A stretch of DNA of 64,000 nt, from the NCBI RefSeq assembly GCF_000282095.2, contig NZ_AKKC02000002.1:310001-374000 (forward strand). The letters run 5' to 3'. The translations under genes were made by a program, and so were the position numbers. The notes under the pieces were generated by a model, which saw nothing but the letters and a program-made list of their open reading frames with translations, had not been told where the DNA came from and ran no database searches. Source of the stretch: Rhizobium sp. CF080. Its GTDB lineage: Bacteria; Pseudomonadota; Alphaproteobacteria; Rhizobiales; Rhizobiaceae. Of this stretch, positions 26,569 to 35,248 are shown in pieces (position 1 is the first letter of the stretch; each line of letters starts with the position of its first letter).

Positions 26569-27942
26569 ATGGCGCTAGGCGCAACTCAACGCTTGCATGA
26601 CGGTGTCGCTGCCGTCGAGACGATGACTCGTTTCGCGCTCGCCGTGCTGGCGCTTGCTTCCGGCGTCTACACCTATCTCGGCGCACGCAGCATTCTCGAC
26701 GGGTCGCCGACAGCCGTATTCTTTGCGGCGGTCATCTACTCGGCCTCGGTCTCGGTCGGCATCTATGCCTTCTGGTCCTATATGGCGCGGTTCTATCCGC
26801 ATGTGACGACCCGTGCCGGTCGCACGGCCATGCTCGGCGTCATGGCGATCGGCGCGGCGATGATCCTTGCGATGTCGAGCTGGCTGAATGCGGCAGCACT
26901 TGCCGGCTCCGCGGCCGTCGAGCAGCATCTTTCCGAGACGGTCGAGGACTACACGGCCGATCTCGACCGCGCCCACCAGAATGCGCTCGCGGCGCAAAGC
27001 CTGCTGCCGGATATCCAGCGCGCATCCGAACGTTTCTCCCAGCTTGCAGGCGTGGAACGGCAGTCCGGCTCGCTGACCGGCACGACCGGTTCGGGCAGCG
27101 TCGTGCAGCTTCTCAGCCAGATGTCGGCGCAGATGAAGTCGCTCGCAACCGGCATCAACGCCTCGCGCGAGCAGGTGAACGACCTTTTTGCTCAAGGCCA
27201 GAAGCGGCTGGAGACGATGCGCTCTCTGGTTTCCGCACCGGGTACGATCGAGCCCCGCGCCGACCAGTTCTCCACGGAAGCCGTGGCCCTGACCGGTGTC
27301 ATCACCTCGCTGGCGCAGACTTCGATCGCGCCCTCGATCCGCCGCGCGGCGGACGACCTGTCGGTCGGGTTCATCGCGCCGGTCCCGGATGGAGGTGCTG
27401 CCGATCTCGTCAACCGCCAGAACCAGGTGATGGACACCGTCCGTACCTCGGTCACCGCACAATCCAAGGCGCTTGCCAAGGCCGCAGACGAGATCCTCGC
27501 CCGTCCGCCGGTTCAGGAACGCCGCTTCGTGCCGCTCTCGTCCGCTGAAGCCGTGCTGCATTATGCGCAGGACTTCATTCCCGCCTGGGCCGGGGCGATT
27601 TCCATCGACCTCCTGCCCGGCGTGATGGTGTTCATCCTGGCCACCGTCCATGGCGCGATCCGCCGCCAGGAGGAAGATCTGCCGTTCGCCGAACGGATCA
27701 CCGCGGCCGAACTTCTGCGGGCGCTGGACGTACACCGCGCCGTCACCGCCAGCGGCATGAACATCGAACAGGCCGTCGCCAAGACGGAACCCGGAAGCGA
27801 AATGCCGGCACCAAGGACGGGCGTGGCGGCGGAGGCGGAGACAGAGCCTGGGCCTGGTTCAGAGCCCACCCCCGAGCCGAACAACATCACCGCCATCGAC
27901 CTCAAATCACGCAGCCGGGACCGGACGCATGAGGATCGGTGA
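26569..27942 (+). CDS. Four-TM protein with a large helical extracytoplasmic domain, function unknown
   Basis: I do not recognise a named family. The 457-residue protein has three N-terminal hydrophobic helices (about 22-42, 48-72 and 86-112), a roughly 220-residue helical region (113-336) with heptad-like patterns, a fourth hydrophobic segment (about 337-360), and a charged Pro/Glu-rich tail (about 400-457). By charge bias (RxxRR after TM4 and basic residues around TM2-TM3) the helical domain most likely faces the periplasm. Start ATG with an ACGGAG ribosome site. It overlaps the next gene, a ClpP-fold protease, by 14 nt, implying coupled translation and a shared complex. Similar loop plans occur in sensor or scaffold proteins, but no signalling domain is visible. 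Confidence 0.75.
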   Translation: MALGATQRLHDGVAAVETMTRFALAVLALASGVYTYLGARSILDGSPTAVFFAAVIYSASVSVGIYAFWSYMARFYPHVTTRAGRTAMLGVMAIGAAMILAMSSWLNAAALAGSAAVEQHLSETVEDYTADLDRAHQNALAAQSLLPDIQRASERFSQLAGVERQSGSLTGTTGSGSVVQLLSQMSAQMKSLATGINASREQVNDLFAQGQKRLETMRSLVSAPGTIEPRADQFSTEAVALTGVITSLAQTSIAPSIRRAADDLSVGFIAPVPDGGAADLVNRQNQVMDTVRTSVTAQSKALAKAADEILARPPVQERRFVPLSSAEAVLHYAQDFIPAWAGAISIDLLPGVMVFILATVHGAIRRQEEDLPFAERITAAELLRALDVHRAVTASGMNIEQAVAKTEPGSEMPAPRTGVAAEAETEPGPGSEPTPEPNNITAIDLKSRSRDRTHEDR

Positions 27943-28705
27943 GGCGATCAGGAGGCTCGATGAGGGCGTGCTGATGCGCGGCGCCTTCTACATCCTGCTC
28001 TCGGCCGCCGCGGTTTTCCTCGTCGTCGATATTCGCGACATGACGGCGATGAACGCGGCCCTGCCCGGCTTCGATCCGATGCACGAAGACCAGCCGGTGC
28101 TGCCGCCGGCCTTGACCGAGGGCGTGCCGGCAGCACCTCCGGTACAGCCCGCCAGCCCCAGGGAAGTCCTGCGCAAGCCAATGACTTTCGAGCTCACCAC
28201 AGGTGGCGTGCTGCTCGCCGAAGGGACGATCGATCCCGGCGCTACCGGCCGCTTCGCCAAGGAGATCGAGGCCCGCGGCGAATATGTGAAGACGGTAACG
28301 CTCAATTCGCCCGGCGGCTCGGTGGACGATGCGCTCGCCATGTCGAAGCTGATCCGCGACAGGAAGCTCGACACCAAGGTCGCGTCGAAAGCGCTCTGCG
28401 CCTCATCCTGCCCGGTCGTATTTGCCGGCGGCATCAGCCGTCTGGCGGAAAAGGATGCGGTGATCGGCGTGCACCAGGTGTTCAACGGAGCCAAGGACAG
28501 GCCTTCGGCAGAACAGGCTATGTCCGCCGCCCAGGCGACCACCGCGAAGGTCGCCCGGCATCTCGATCAGATGGGCATCGCCGCTGGGCTCTGGATCCAT
28601 GCGCTCGAAACACCGCCGGACCGGCTTTACTATCTGACGCCGAAGGAAATGACGGATTTCAGGCTGACGACCGAGCTGCTCGCGACGGCGAAGAAGAAAA
28701 TCTAG
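27929..28705 (+). CDS. Membrane-anchored ClpP-fold serine protease-like protein (COG3904-like)
   Basis: This 258-residue protein has one N-terminal transmembrane helix (about 16-36), a Pro-rich linker (about 52-80) and a ClpP/crotonase-type domain. The segment TLNSPGGSVDDALAMSKLI (124-142) matches the ClpP oxyanion loop. Aligning ALCASSCPVVFAGG with the ClpP active site places the nucleophile at Ser159. VIGVHQVF gives the catalytic His182, and PPDRLYYLTPKEM offers Asp231 as the third member. Cys157 and Cys161 flank the serine and could form a disulfide in the periplasm. The start overlaps the upstream membrane-protein gene by 14 nt. The stop overlaps that of the convergent MFS gene in a CTAG. 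Substrate unknown. Confidence 0.8.
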   Translation: MRIGEAIRRLDEGVLMRGAFYILLSAAAVFLVVDIRDMTAMNAALPGFDPMHEDQPVLPPALTEGVPAAPPVQPASPREVLRKPMTFELTTGGVLLAEGTIDPGATGRFAKEIEARGEYVKTVTLNSPGGSVDDALAMSKLIRDRKLDTKVASKALCASSCPVVFAGGISRLAEKDAVIGVHQVFNGAKDRPSAEQAMSAAQATTAKVARHLDQMGIAAGLWIHALETPPDRLYYLTPKEMTDFRLTTELLATAKKKI

Positions 28706-29973
28706 CGTCTCACCGCGATCCGTTTCGCCTGCAATGCGGCGAACAGCGAGAGGAGCAACATGACGCCAGTGAAGGCCGCGACCGCCCACCAGCCGTCAGC
28801 GCTCCAGAAATGACCGCCGAGCGAGCCCGCGACGCTGGAGCCTAGATAATAGCCCAACAGGTAGAGCGACGAGGCATGGCCTTTCGTGCCGCGCGCCAGC
28901 TTGCCGACCAAGGCACTCGCCACCGAGTGGGCCATGAAGAAGCCCGAGGTCAGAAGCACGATGCCGAGGATGATCAGCCAGAGTGGCGAGGCGAGCGTGA
29001 TACCGACACCGGCAACCGCAACGAGCATGCCGAGCGGCATGACCAGGAAATGGCCGAAGCGATCGCCCAGATGACCGGCTGCCCATGAAGCGACAATGCC
29101 GAACAGGTAGACCGTGAAGATCAGGCCGAGTTCGGTCTGGTTGAGATTGTAGGGTGCTGCGACCAGCCGGAAGCCAGCGTAGTTGTAGATGGTCACGAAG
29201 GCGCCCATCATCAGGAAGGCGATCGCGAACAGAAGTGCGAGCGTCGGGTTCTTTAGGTGTCCGAGCCAGGCCTGGACATGGTAGCGCGTATCGGACTTGC
29301 GGGGCACGAAGTTGCGCGAGGGCGGCAGCAGGATCAGGAAACCGATCGCGGCAGCGATGCCGAGCACGCCCATGCCGGCGAGCGCCGGACGCCAGGAGAG
29401 ATATTCCGCGAGCATGCCGGTGACGACACGGCCTGCCATGCCGCCGAAGGCATTGCCGGCGATATAGAGGCCCATCGAGGCGCCAAGCCCCTTCGGGTCG
29501 ATCTCTTCCGACAGATAGGCCATGGCGACCGCCGGCACGCCGCCCAGCAGGAAACCTTCCAGCGCCCGGATGAACAGCAGCATGTACCAATCCGGCATGG
29601 CGGCACAGGCGATCGTACAGAGCGAGGCGCCGAGCAGCGAGACGAACATCAGGCTGCGGCGGCCGAAACGCTCGGACACGGCCGCTGCGCAGAAGATCGC
29701 CACGGCGAGAAAGCCGGTGGAGAGCGACAGGGACAGCGAACTGGACGCCGGGCTTACCCCGAATTCCTGCGAAAAGATCGGCATCAGCGGCTGCACGCAA
29801 TAGAGCAGCGCGAAGGTCGAGAAACCCGAAAGGAAGAAGGCGAGGCTGGCCCGGCGATAGGCCGGCGTGCCGCGCACCAGAAACTGCTTTTCTCTTTCGT
29901 TCACAACGGAGTTTGCGAGATGGACATCGGGGGACGCAGGTGCGTCAACCCGGAGGTCGGCGGTGCTCGGCAT
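28702..29973 (-). CDS. MFS transporter, YnfM-like
   Basis: This 423-residue major-facilitator protein has about 12 hydrophobic helices. Helix 1 ends in LLYCVQPLMPIFSQEFG, and the loop 2-3 motif is SERFGRRSLMF, then GVPAVAMAYLSEE, and GHLGDRFGHFLVMP in the second half. It looks like the YnfM/CynX-like exporter group; the substrate cannot be read. The ATG at 29973 with AAAGG upstream was chosen; an upstream in-frame ATG at 30060 would run into the divergent regulator's promoter. A LysR-type gene starts 89 bp away on the other strand, so it is a likely regulator of this transporter. Confidence 0.88.
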   Translation of the reverse strand: MPSTADLRVDAPASPDVHLANSVVNEREKQFLVRGTPAYRRASLAFFLSGFSTFALLYCVQPLMPIFSQEFGVSPASSSLSLSLSTGFLAVAIFCAAAVSERFGRRSLMFVSLLGASLCTIACAAMPDWYMLLFIRALEGFLLGGVPAVAMAYLSEEIDPKGLGASMGLYIAGNAFGGMAGRVVTGMLAEYLSWRPALAGMGVLGIAAAIGFLILLPPSRNFVPRKSDTRYHVQAWLGHLKNPTLALLFAIAFLMMGAFVTIYNYAGFRLVAAPYNLNQTELGLIFTVYLFGIVASWAAGHLGDRFGHFLVMPLGMLVAVAGVGITLASPLWLIILGIVLLTSGFFMAHSVASALVGKLARGTKGHASSLYLLGYYLGSSVAGSLGGHFWSADGWWAVAAFTGVMLLLSLFAALQAKRIAVRR

Positions 29974-30023
29974 GATGAGAAAACCTTTCGATAGACAAAA
30001 GGTAGCCAGCGGGTTTTGATTTG

Positions 30024-30036
30024 TCCAATATATGGA
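30024..30036. promoter_or_regulatory. Candidate LysR operator (T-N11-A dyad)
   Basis: TCCA and TGGA arms enclose five bases, giving the T-N11-A pattern typical of LysR binding. It lies within the 89-bp divergent promoter between the MFS gene and its LysR-type neighbour. Confidence 0.4.
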
Positions 30037-30062
30037 AAAGGCAATCTTGATAGGTTTCACAT

Positions 30063-30935
30063 ATGGAGCTCCGGCATATCCGATATTTCCTAGCCGTCGC
30101 CGAGGAAGGCAATTTCACCCGTGCGGCTGCCAAACTCGGTATCGCTCAACCGCCGCTCAGCCAGCAGATCCGTATCCTTGAAATCGAGGTTGGCGCCGTC
30201 CTGTTCCATCGCGTGCCGCATGGCGCGGAATTGACGGCGGCGGGCATCGCCTTTCTCGTCGAAGCCAAGGCCTCATTAGCCGCGGCCGACAATGCCATAC
30301 TCGCGGCCAAGCGCGCGGCACGCGGCGAAACCGGCCGTCTGGCGCTTGGCTTTACGGCATCCGCGGCATTCAATCCCCTGGTCACCGGGGTCATCCGACG
30401 CTTCCGCAGCCAATGGCCTGACGTGGCACTGGCACTCAGCGAAATGAACAGCAACCTGCTGATGGAAAAACTGATCCGTGGTGAAATCGATGCCGCTTTC
30501 ATCCGTCCCGGGCTTGAGGACCCAAAGGAAGTACGGCTGAAACGACTGCCGGACGAACCAATGCTGATCGCGTTGCCGGCGCACCATCTGCTGGCCAGAG
30601 ATGCTCGCGTGCCGCTTCTGGCACTGGCCGGCGAACCCTTCATTCTCTTCCCCCGCACCGTCGGCCTCAGCCTCTACGACGATATCGTGCGCGGCTGCCG
30701 GGAGGCGGGCTTCGAGCTCAAGGTGACGCAGGAAGCGCCGCAGATCCCTTCGGTGGTCAACCTGGTGGCCGCCGATCTCGGCGTGTCGATCGTGCCTGCC
30801 TCGATCGCGAAACTGGCGATCGAGGGCGTCGTCTACCGGCCGATCGATGGCCCGCCGCTGATCGCGCGGCTGGGGCTCGCCGTGCTCAAGGCACAGCGCT
30901 CCCCGATCGCGCTCAATATGCTGGGCCTTGTCTGA
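30063..30935 (+). CDS. LysR-family regulator, BenM/CatM-like
   Basis: This 290-residue transcription regulator has an N-terminal winged helix (MELRHIRYFLAVAEEGNFTRAAAKLGIAQPPLSQQIRILE) and an effector-binding periplasmic-binding-type domain from about 90. The wording of the helix-turn-helix (AQPPLSQQI) is that of the BenM/CatM/TsaR branch, which often answers to aromatic compounds. It is divergent from an MFS transporter, a typical regulator-target pair, with a T-N11-A dyad between them. It converges on a glyoxalase-like gene 12 bp away. Effector unknown. Confidence 0.9.
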   Translation: MELRHIRYFLAVAEEGNFTRAAAKLGIAQPPLSQQIRILEIEVGAVLFHRVPHGAELTAAGIAFLVEAKASLAAADNAILAAKRAARGETGRLALGFTASAAFNPLVTGVIRRFRSQWPDVALALSEMNSNLLMEKLIRGEIDAAFIRPGLEDPKEVRLKRLPDEPMLIALPAHHLLARDARVPLLALAGEPFILFPRTVGLSLYDDIVRGCREAGFELKVTQEAPQIPSVVNLVAADLGVSIVPASIAKLAIEGVVYRPIDGPPLIARLGLAVLKAQRSPIALNMLGLV

Positions 30936-30947
30936 TCAAGCTCCAAG

Positions 30948-31508
30948 TCATGCCTGGGGCTTGATCTCCCGCTCGCAGAAGGTGATGCGGTTGCTGAACG
31001 GGTCGATGACCGTCACCTCCAGACCCCATTCCGCCTGTTCCAGCCCTGGCTTCATGTAGGGGTAGTTCTTGCCGATCAGTTCCTGCTGGAAAGCGCGCGC
31101 CCCCGTCATCGGCACGAAGACTCTCGCCCCAGGAGAGGCATCGCCCGAATGTTCGGACAGATGCATCAGCATGCCGCCGCGGGAAATCTGGCAATAGAGC
31201 GGGAATTTCTCCCCGAAGCGATACTCCCAATCCACAGTGAAGCCCAGGAAATCGCGATAGAATTCCATCGCCTTGTCGACGGAGAAGATCCGGAAGATCG
31301 GAATTGCCGGCTGGATCGAAACCGCATCCGGCTTTCTTTGCTGCGGCTCTGCTGCGTCGATCTTTGCAGCAAGAATATTCCAGTTGTCGTAGCCGAACTG
31401 GGTCGCAACCAGCTCCAAGACCTGGCTATGCTTCAGCTCTACCTTACGTTCGGCAAGCGCCTCTCGCAGGCTTTTCGCCATCAGTTTTGCATCGCGGAAA
31501 TCGCGCAT
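30948..31508 (-). CDS. Glyoxalase-superfamily protein with N-terminal helical domain
   Basis: The 186-residue protein joins an N-terminal helical segment (about 1-50: FRDAKLMAKSLREALAER, LELVATQFGYDNWNIL) to a C-terminal VOC-type domain (about 65-183) that ends SNRITFCEREIKP. This pairing is seen in proteins annotated as bleomycin-resistance or glyoxalase-related. The VOC half resembles the binding type of bleomycin resistance proteins in having PIFRIFSVDKAMEFYRDFLGF. Drug binding is not proven. It converges on the LysR gene and is preceded by a 222-bp gap in which I see only a weak GC-rich hairpin. Confidence 0.78.
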   Translation of the reverse strand: MRDFRDAKLMAKSLREALAERKVELKHSQVLELVATQFGYDNWNILAAKIDAAEPQQRKPDAVSIQPAIPIFRIFSVDKAMEFYRDFLGFTVDWEYRFGEKFPLYCQISRGGMLMHLSEHSGDASPGARVFVPMTGARAFQQELIGKNYPYMKPGLEQAEWGLEVTVIDPFSNRITFCEREIKPQA

Positions 31509-31730
31509 CTCGTCATCCTCTCAACAGACGAACAAAGACCGTCAGGTCCCATCAATCAGCGCCCGCGTTACTGATCCGTTCGTCATCGCTGGCCGGATTG
31601 GCAAAGGATGAGAGGCGGTGGGATGCGTTCACCTTGACGCCTGAGCGCCGCGGGCGGCTGGCCGCATCCGGCCGCAAACAGGACTAGCGCAGTCTAGAAT
31701 TCAGCGCAAGATGTCGAGATTGCCTTCGCG

Positions 31731-32090
31731 TCAGTGCGTGACCGGTTCCGGGAAAATGCGACCCTCCTTCGCCTTGGCACTTGCCTTGAAGAGCGGGCGT
31801 GTCGGACTGGTGACGATGTCCGCAGCTGCGGCGGTCGCGCTCTCGATCGCCTCGCTGGCGACGCCCGCGGCAAGCGCGCGTTTGCGGCCTTTCGTCTTGC
31901 TGGGCTTACGGATGTCGGCGCGGTCATCGGTCAGGACCGCGGCCGCGGCATTGGCGCCGGCGACGAGCGCCTTGGCGAGCATCTGCCGGCCGGTGCGGCT
32001 CGCCAGCATGTTGCGCAGCAGCGAGGACTGGCGCACCGACTTCGGCACCTTGAACCCGGCGACCTTCTTCGGAACGATCTTCTTTTTCAT
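31731..32090 (-). CDS. Basic Ala/Lys-rich hypothetical protein
   Basis: No family is recognised. The ATG at 32090 sits behind a strong AAAGGAG ribosome site and gives 119 residues, rich in Lys, Arg and Ala. It starts MKKKIVPKKVAGFKVPKSVR, followed by a helix-prone stretch (about 20-50) and a second Ala-rich helix (about 70-90) with a low-complexity basic linker between. It has no signal peptide or membrane segment. Nucleic-acid or envelope association is conceivable from composition only. It is divergent from coaBC over 127 bp. The ribosome site and full-length open frame make a real gene likely. Confidence 0.65.
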   Translation of the reverse strand: MKKKIVPKKVAGFKVPKSVRQSSLLRNMLASRTGRQMLAKALVAGANAAAAVLTDDRADIRKPSKTKGRKRALAAGVASEAIESATAAAADIVTSPTRPLFKASAKAKEGRIFPEPVTH

Positions 32091-32217
32091 GACGGCTCTC
32101 CTTTGCCGCCGAACTCCCATCCATGCCAACTGTTCCGCCGAACCCCCGATGCGGAAGGCAATTGCAACTCGGCGGCCAAAGGCTTAGTTTCCGGCCATTC
32201 TGGTATCGGGTACAGGC

Positions 32218-33423
32218 ATGGAACTTTCTGGCAAGCGCATCCTTCTGATCATCTCCGGCGGCATAGCGGCCTATAAGAGCCTCGATCTCATTCGCCGGCT
32301 TCGCGAGCGGGGAGCCTCCGTCCGGCCGGTAATGACTAGGGCAGCCCAGGAATTCATCACGCCGCTCGCGGTCGGCGCGCTTTCCGCCAGCCATGTCTAT
32401 ATCGATCTGTTTTCCCGCGAGGACGAGCAGGATGTCGGCCATATCAGGCTTGCCCGCGACAACGACCTCGTCATCGTCGCGCCCGCCAGTGCCGACCTGA
32501 TGGCCAAGATGGCGCATGGGCTGGCGGACGATCTTGCGAGCGCCGTGCTGCTCGCCACCGACCGGCCGGTTCTGGTCGCGCCGGCCATGAACCCGAAAAT
32601 GTGGACGGCACCCGCGACCAAGCGCAATGTCGAAACGCTGAAGGCTGACGGCATCCATTTGATCGGCCCGAAGGCGGGCGAGATGGCCGAAAGCAACGAG
32701 GCCGGCACAGGCCGGATGGCGGAGCCGCTGGAGATTGTCGCGGCAGCGGTCAGACTACTGGACGGCGCGCCAAAGCCGCTTGCCGGCAAAAAGGTGATTG
32801 TTACATCCGGTCCGACCCACGAGCCGATCGATCCGGTGCGGTACATTGCCAACCGCTCCTCCGGGCGGCAGGGCCACGCGATTGCCGCGGCACTTGCAAA
32901 GCTCGGCGCGCATGTGACGCTGGTCTCCGGACCCGTGACCATTCCCGACCCGGCCGGCGTCGAGACCGTGCATGTGGAACGCGCCGAGGAGATGCTGGAA
33001 GCAGTGATCTCGCGCCTGCCGGCCGATATCGCGGTGATGGTGGCAGCCGTTGCCGACTGGCGCATCGCCTCGTCCGCCGGCCAGAAGATCAAGAAGCAGC
33101 CGGGTGAAGCCCCGCCTCCGCTGTTGCTGACCGAAAACCCGGACATCCTCAAGACTGTCGGCCATCACGAAAAGCGGCCGAAGCTGGTGGTCGGCTTTGC
33201 CGCCGAGACCCAGGATGTCGAGAAGAACGGCCGTTCGAAACGGGAACGCAAGGGCGCCGACATGATCGTCGCCAATGACGTGTCACCGGAAACCGGAATC
33301 ATGGGCGGCTCTCGCAACCGGGTGAAGATCATCAGCGCCAATGGCGTCGAAGAATGGCCGGACCTCGGCAAGGACGAGGTGGCGGAACGCCTAGCAGCGC
33401 TGATCGCCTCAAAACTCGGATAG
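32218..33423 (+). CDS. coaBC: Bifunctional phosphopantothenoylcysteine decarboxylase/synthase CoaBC
   Basis: CoaBC joins cysteine to 4'-phosphopantothenate and decarboxylates the product, two steps of coenzyme A synthesis. The N-terminal flavoprotein CoaC half (1-190) shows GGIAAYKSLDLIRRL, the active-site histidine region EQDVGHIRLAR, the PXMNXXMW-type motif APAMNPKMW, and the catalytic-cysteine-loop equivalent GEMAESNEAGTGRM. The C-terminal CoaB half has the SGPTHEPIDPVRYIANRSSGRQG nucleotide motif. At 401 residues it is complete. It converges on the amidotransferase gene 3 bp away. In many alphaproteobacteria it is next to ubiB and dut, but here other genes intervene on both sides. Confidence 0.96.
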   Translation: MELSGKRILLIISGGIAAYKSLDLIRRLRERGASVRPVMTRAAQEFITPLAVGALSASHVYIDLFSREDEQDVGHIRLARDNDLVIVAPASADLMAKMAHGLADDLASAVLLATDRPVLVAPAMNPKMWTAPATKRNVETLKADGIHLIGPKAGEMAESNEAGTGRMAEPLEIVAAAVRLLDGAPKPLAGKKVIVTSGPTHEPIDPVRYIANRSSGRQGHAIAAALAKLGAHVTLVSGPVTIPDPAGVETVHVERAEEMLEAVISRLPADIAVMVAAVADWRIASSAGQKIKKQPGEAPPPLLLTENPDILKTVGHHEKRPKLVVGFAAETQDVEKNGRSKRERKGADMIVANDVSPETGIMGGSRNRVKIISANGVEEWPDLGKDEVAERLAALIASKLG

Positions 33424-33426
33424 ATC

Positions 33427-34221
33427 TCAGGCCGCTTCGGAGAGCGTCTTCGGCCGGAAGAGCGAGGCCTGCATGCCGTCGGTGCCAACCACGACGGCGC
33501 TGCCGTCCGGGATTTCCACCCAGGTATCGACGTCATCGTTCAGCGGCTCGGAAACAAGGCAATAGCCCGTCTTGCCGCCCATTGGCGCCGCATAGAGCGT
33601 CGGCGGCTTGTGGTCGGTGGCGTAACGCACGGCATAGAGTTCGCGGCCGTTGGAATAGGCGGCGGTGAAACGCACCAGCGCCTCGCCGGATTTTTCGAGC
33701 GACAGGTCCTCGACGGTGGCGATCGCTTTCTCCATGGCGCTGAAGGGGTCGGCATCGAGGCCGAATTCGAGGGCCAGAAGAAACAGCAGCTCGGAATCCG
33801 TCGTGCCGGTGCGGGCTTCGAACAGCGCATCGGAGAGCATGCCTTCCATGGATCGGCGGATGCGCTCAAAGCCGGAGATCTGGCCGTTATGCATGAACGA
33901 CCAGTGGCCATGAACGAAAGGATGGCAATTGTCGCGGCGCGTTCCGCCATTGGTCGCTGCCCGCACATGGGCGAGGAAAAGCGGCGAACGGATCTGCCGT
34001 GCGAGACTCTTCAGATTGCAATCGGACCAGGCGGGCAGGATATCGCGGTAACGACCGGGCTCCGGCCTGTCGCCATACCAGGCGATGCCGAAACCATCGC
34101 CATTGGTCGCCGTCTTGGCGCGGGTTGCGCAATGGGACTGTTCGATCAGGGAATGGGCCGGCGAGGATACGAGTTCTTCGAGATAAAGAGGTTCGCCGCG
34201 ATAGGCTGCCCAACGACACAT
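33427..34221 (-). CDS. Class II glutamine amidotransferase-like protein (YafJ type)
   Basis: This 264-residue protein is an N-terminal-nucleophile glutaminase domain without an attached synthase. The nucleophile is Cys2 (MCRWAAYRG) once the initiator methionine is removed. The motifs NGDGFGIAWYG, AHVRAATNGG, HPFVHGHWSFMHNGQI and TDSELLF match the YafJ/GATase_4 group. It may be a stand-alone hydrolase acting on gamma-glutamyl compounds. The related EgtC acts in ergothioneine synthesis, but no egt genes are near. It converges on coaBC. Confidence 0.88.
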   Translation of the reverse strand: MCRWAAYRGEPLYLEELVSSPAHSLIEQSHCATRAKTATNGDGFGIAWYGDRPEPGRYRDILPAWSDCNLKSLARQIRSPLFLAHVRAATNGGTRRDNCHPFVHGHWSFMHNGQISGFERIRRSMEGMLSDALFEARTGTTDSELLFLLALEFGLDADPFSAMEKAIATVEDLSLEKSGEALVRFTAAYSNGRELYAVRYATDHKPPTLYAAPMGGKTGYCLVSEPLNDDVDTWVEIPDGSAVVVGTDGMQASLFRPKTLSEAA

Positions 34222-34415
34222 GGGTCTTTCTGCTCCGCCATTGCCGCCCGTCCGCGGCCTTAAAATCCAAGAAGTTCAGCGTCTCGACAAATGCTTAACG
34301 AAACATGAATTCGATAGCTTCATGACAGTTTTTTGGCAAAGGGCGTATCACTTTTTGCGACAGGGTGTGTTCTTTCGAGGTTGCCGCGGCGGTTTGGCGG
34401 CCTAGATAGCTGCAC

Positions 34416-35231
34416 ATGTCGCGTGAAGAACAGTCGAGCCCAGCCACAGCAGAAATGCTCCCGTCGGGCGATCCCATTCTCGCAAGGCTCATGCTCGAAC
34501 CGGAGCGATGGGCTCTGTTTCTCGATATCGACGGCACGCTGATCGACCTTGCAGAGACCCCGGACGGGATCATCGTACCGCCGGACCTGCCGGGAAACCT
34601 GCATCGTCTTTCCATGAAGCTCGGCGGTGCGCTGGCGCTCGTCACGGGCCGGGCGCTTCCCTATGCCGACCAGCTTTTCACCCCGTATAGATTCCCGATC
34701 GCAGGCCTGCATGGCTCCGAGCGCCGCGATCCCTCCGGCGCGATCAGCCGGATCGAAGTCGGGGCCGCGTTCGAGGATCTGAAGGCGGCGCTTGTCCGCG
34801 AAGCCAGCCAATGGCCGGGCGTTCTGGTGGAGGACAAGGGTGCCGCGGTCGCCGCCCACTACCGCCGGGCGCCGGAGCAGCGCGAGGCGGTCGAAGCGGC
34901 TATGCCGCGTTACCTCGATATGGCAGGCCCAGACTTCACGCTCCAGCACGGCAAGATGGTGATGGAGATCCGGCCCGCCCGGGCGAGCAAGAGCCACGCA
35001 TTGCAGGCCTTTCTCGATCAACCGCCGTTCAAGGGCCGCAAGCCGATCGCCATCGGCGACGACCTGACCGACGAGGCGATGTTCCGCGCCGCCAACGCGC
35101 TTGGCGGCCACTCCATCCGCATTGCGGAAACGGAGACGGAAACGCTGGCAAAATTCACCCTCCCCTCGGCTGCGGCTCTGCGCGCAGCAATCACTGCCCT
35201 GGCGAGCGACACAAGACCCGTCTCCGCCTGA
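34416..35231 (+). CDS. otsB: Trehalose-6-phosphate phosphatase
   Basis: OtsB removes phosphate from trehalose-6-phosphate to give the osmoprotectant trehalose. The HAD motif I is DIDGTLIDL with Asp37 as nucleophile and Asp39 as acid/base. HAD motif II is in LALVTGRAL and the terminal motif IV in IAIGDDLTDEAMF. The 271-residue length is standard. It is 17 bp upstream of otsA and likely co-transcribed. The start ATG at 34416 lacks a strong ribosome site. Confidence 0.95.
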   Translation: MSREEQSSPATAEMLPSGDPILARLMLEPERWALFLDIDGTLIDLAETPDGIIVPPDLPGNLHRLSMKLGGALALVTGRALPYADQLFTPYRFPIAGLHGSERRDPSGAISRIEVGAAFEDLKAALVREASQWPGVLVEDKGAAVAAHYRRAPEQREAVEAAMPRYLDMAGPDFTLQHGKMVMEIRPARASKSHALQAFLDQPPFKGRKPIAIGDDLTDEAMFRAANALGGHSIRIAETETETLAKFTLPSAAALRAAITALASDTRPVSA

Positions 35232-35248
35232 GTTGAAAGGACTATATC

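Noticed and set aside
30948-31508. Confirmed bleomycin-resistance gene
   Set aside because: The fold is similar, but the N-terminal helical domain and lack of supporting context make drug binding unproven.
34220-34405. Small plus-strand frame of about 61 codons before otsB
   Set aside because: Overlaps the promoter of the divergent amidotransferase gene, with no convincing ribosome site and no family-like sequence.
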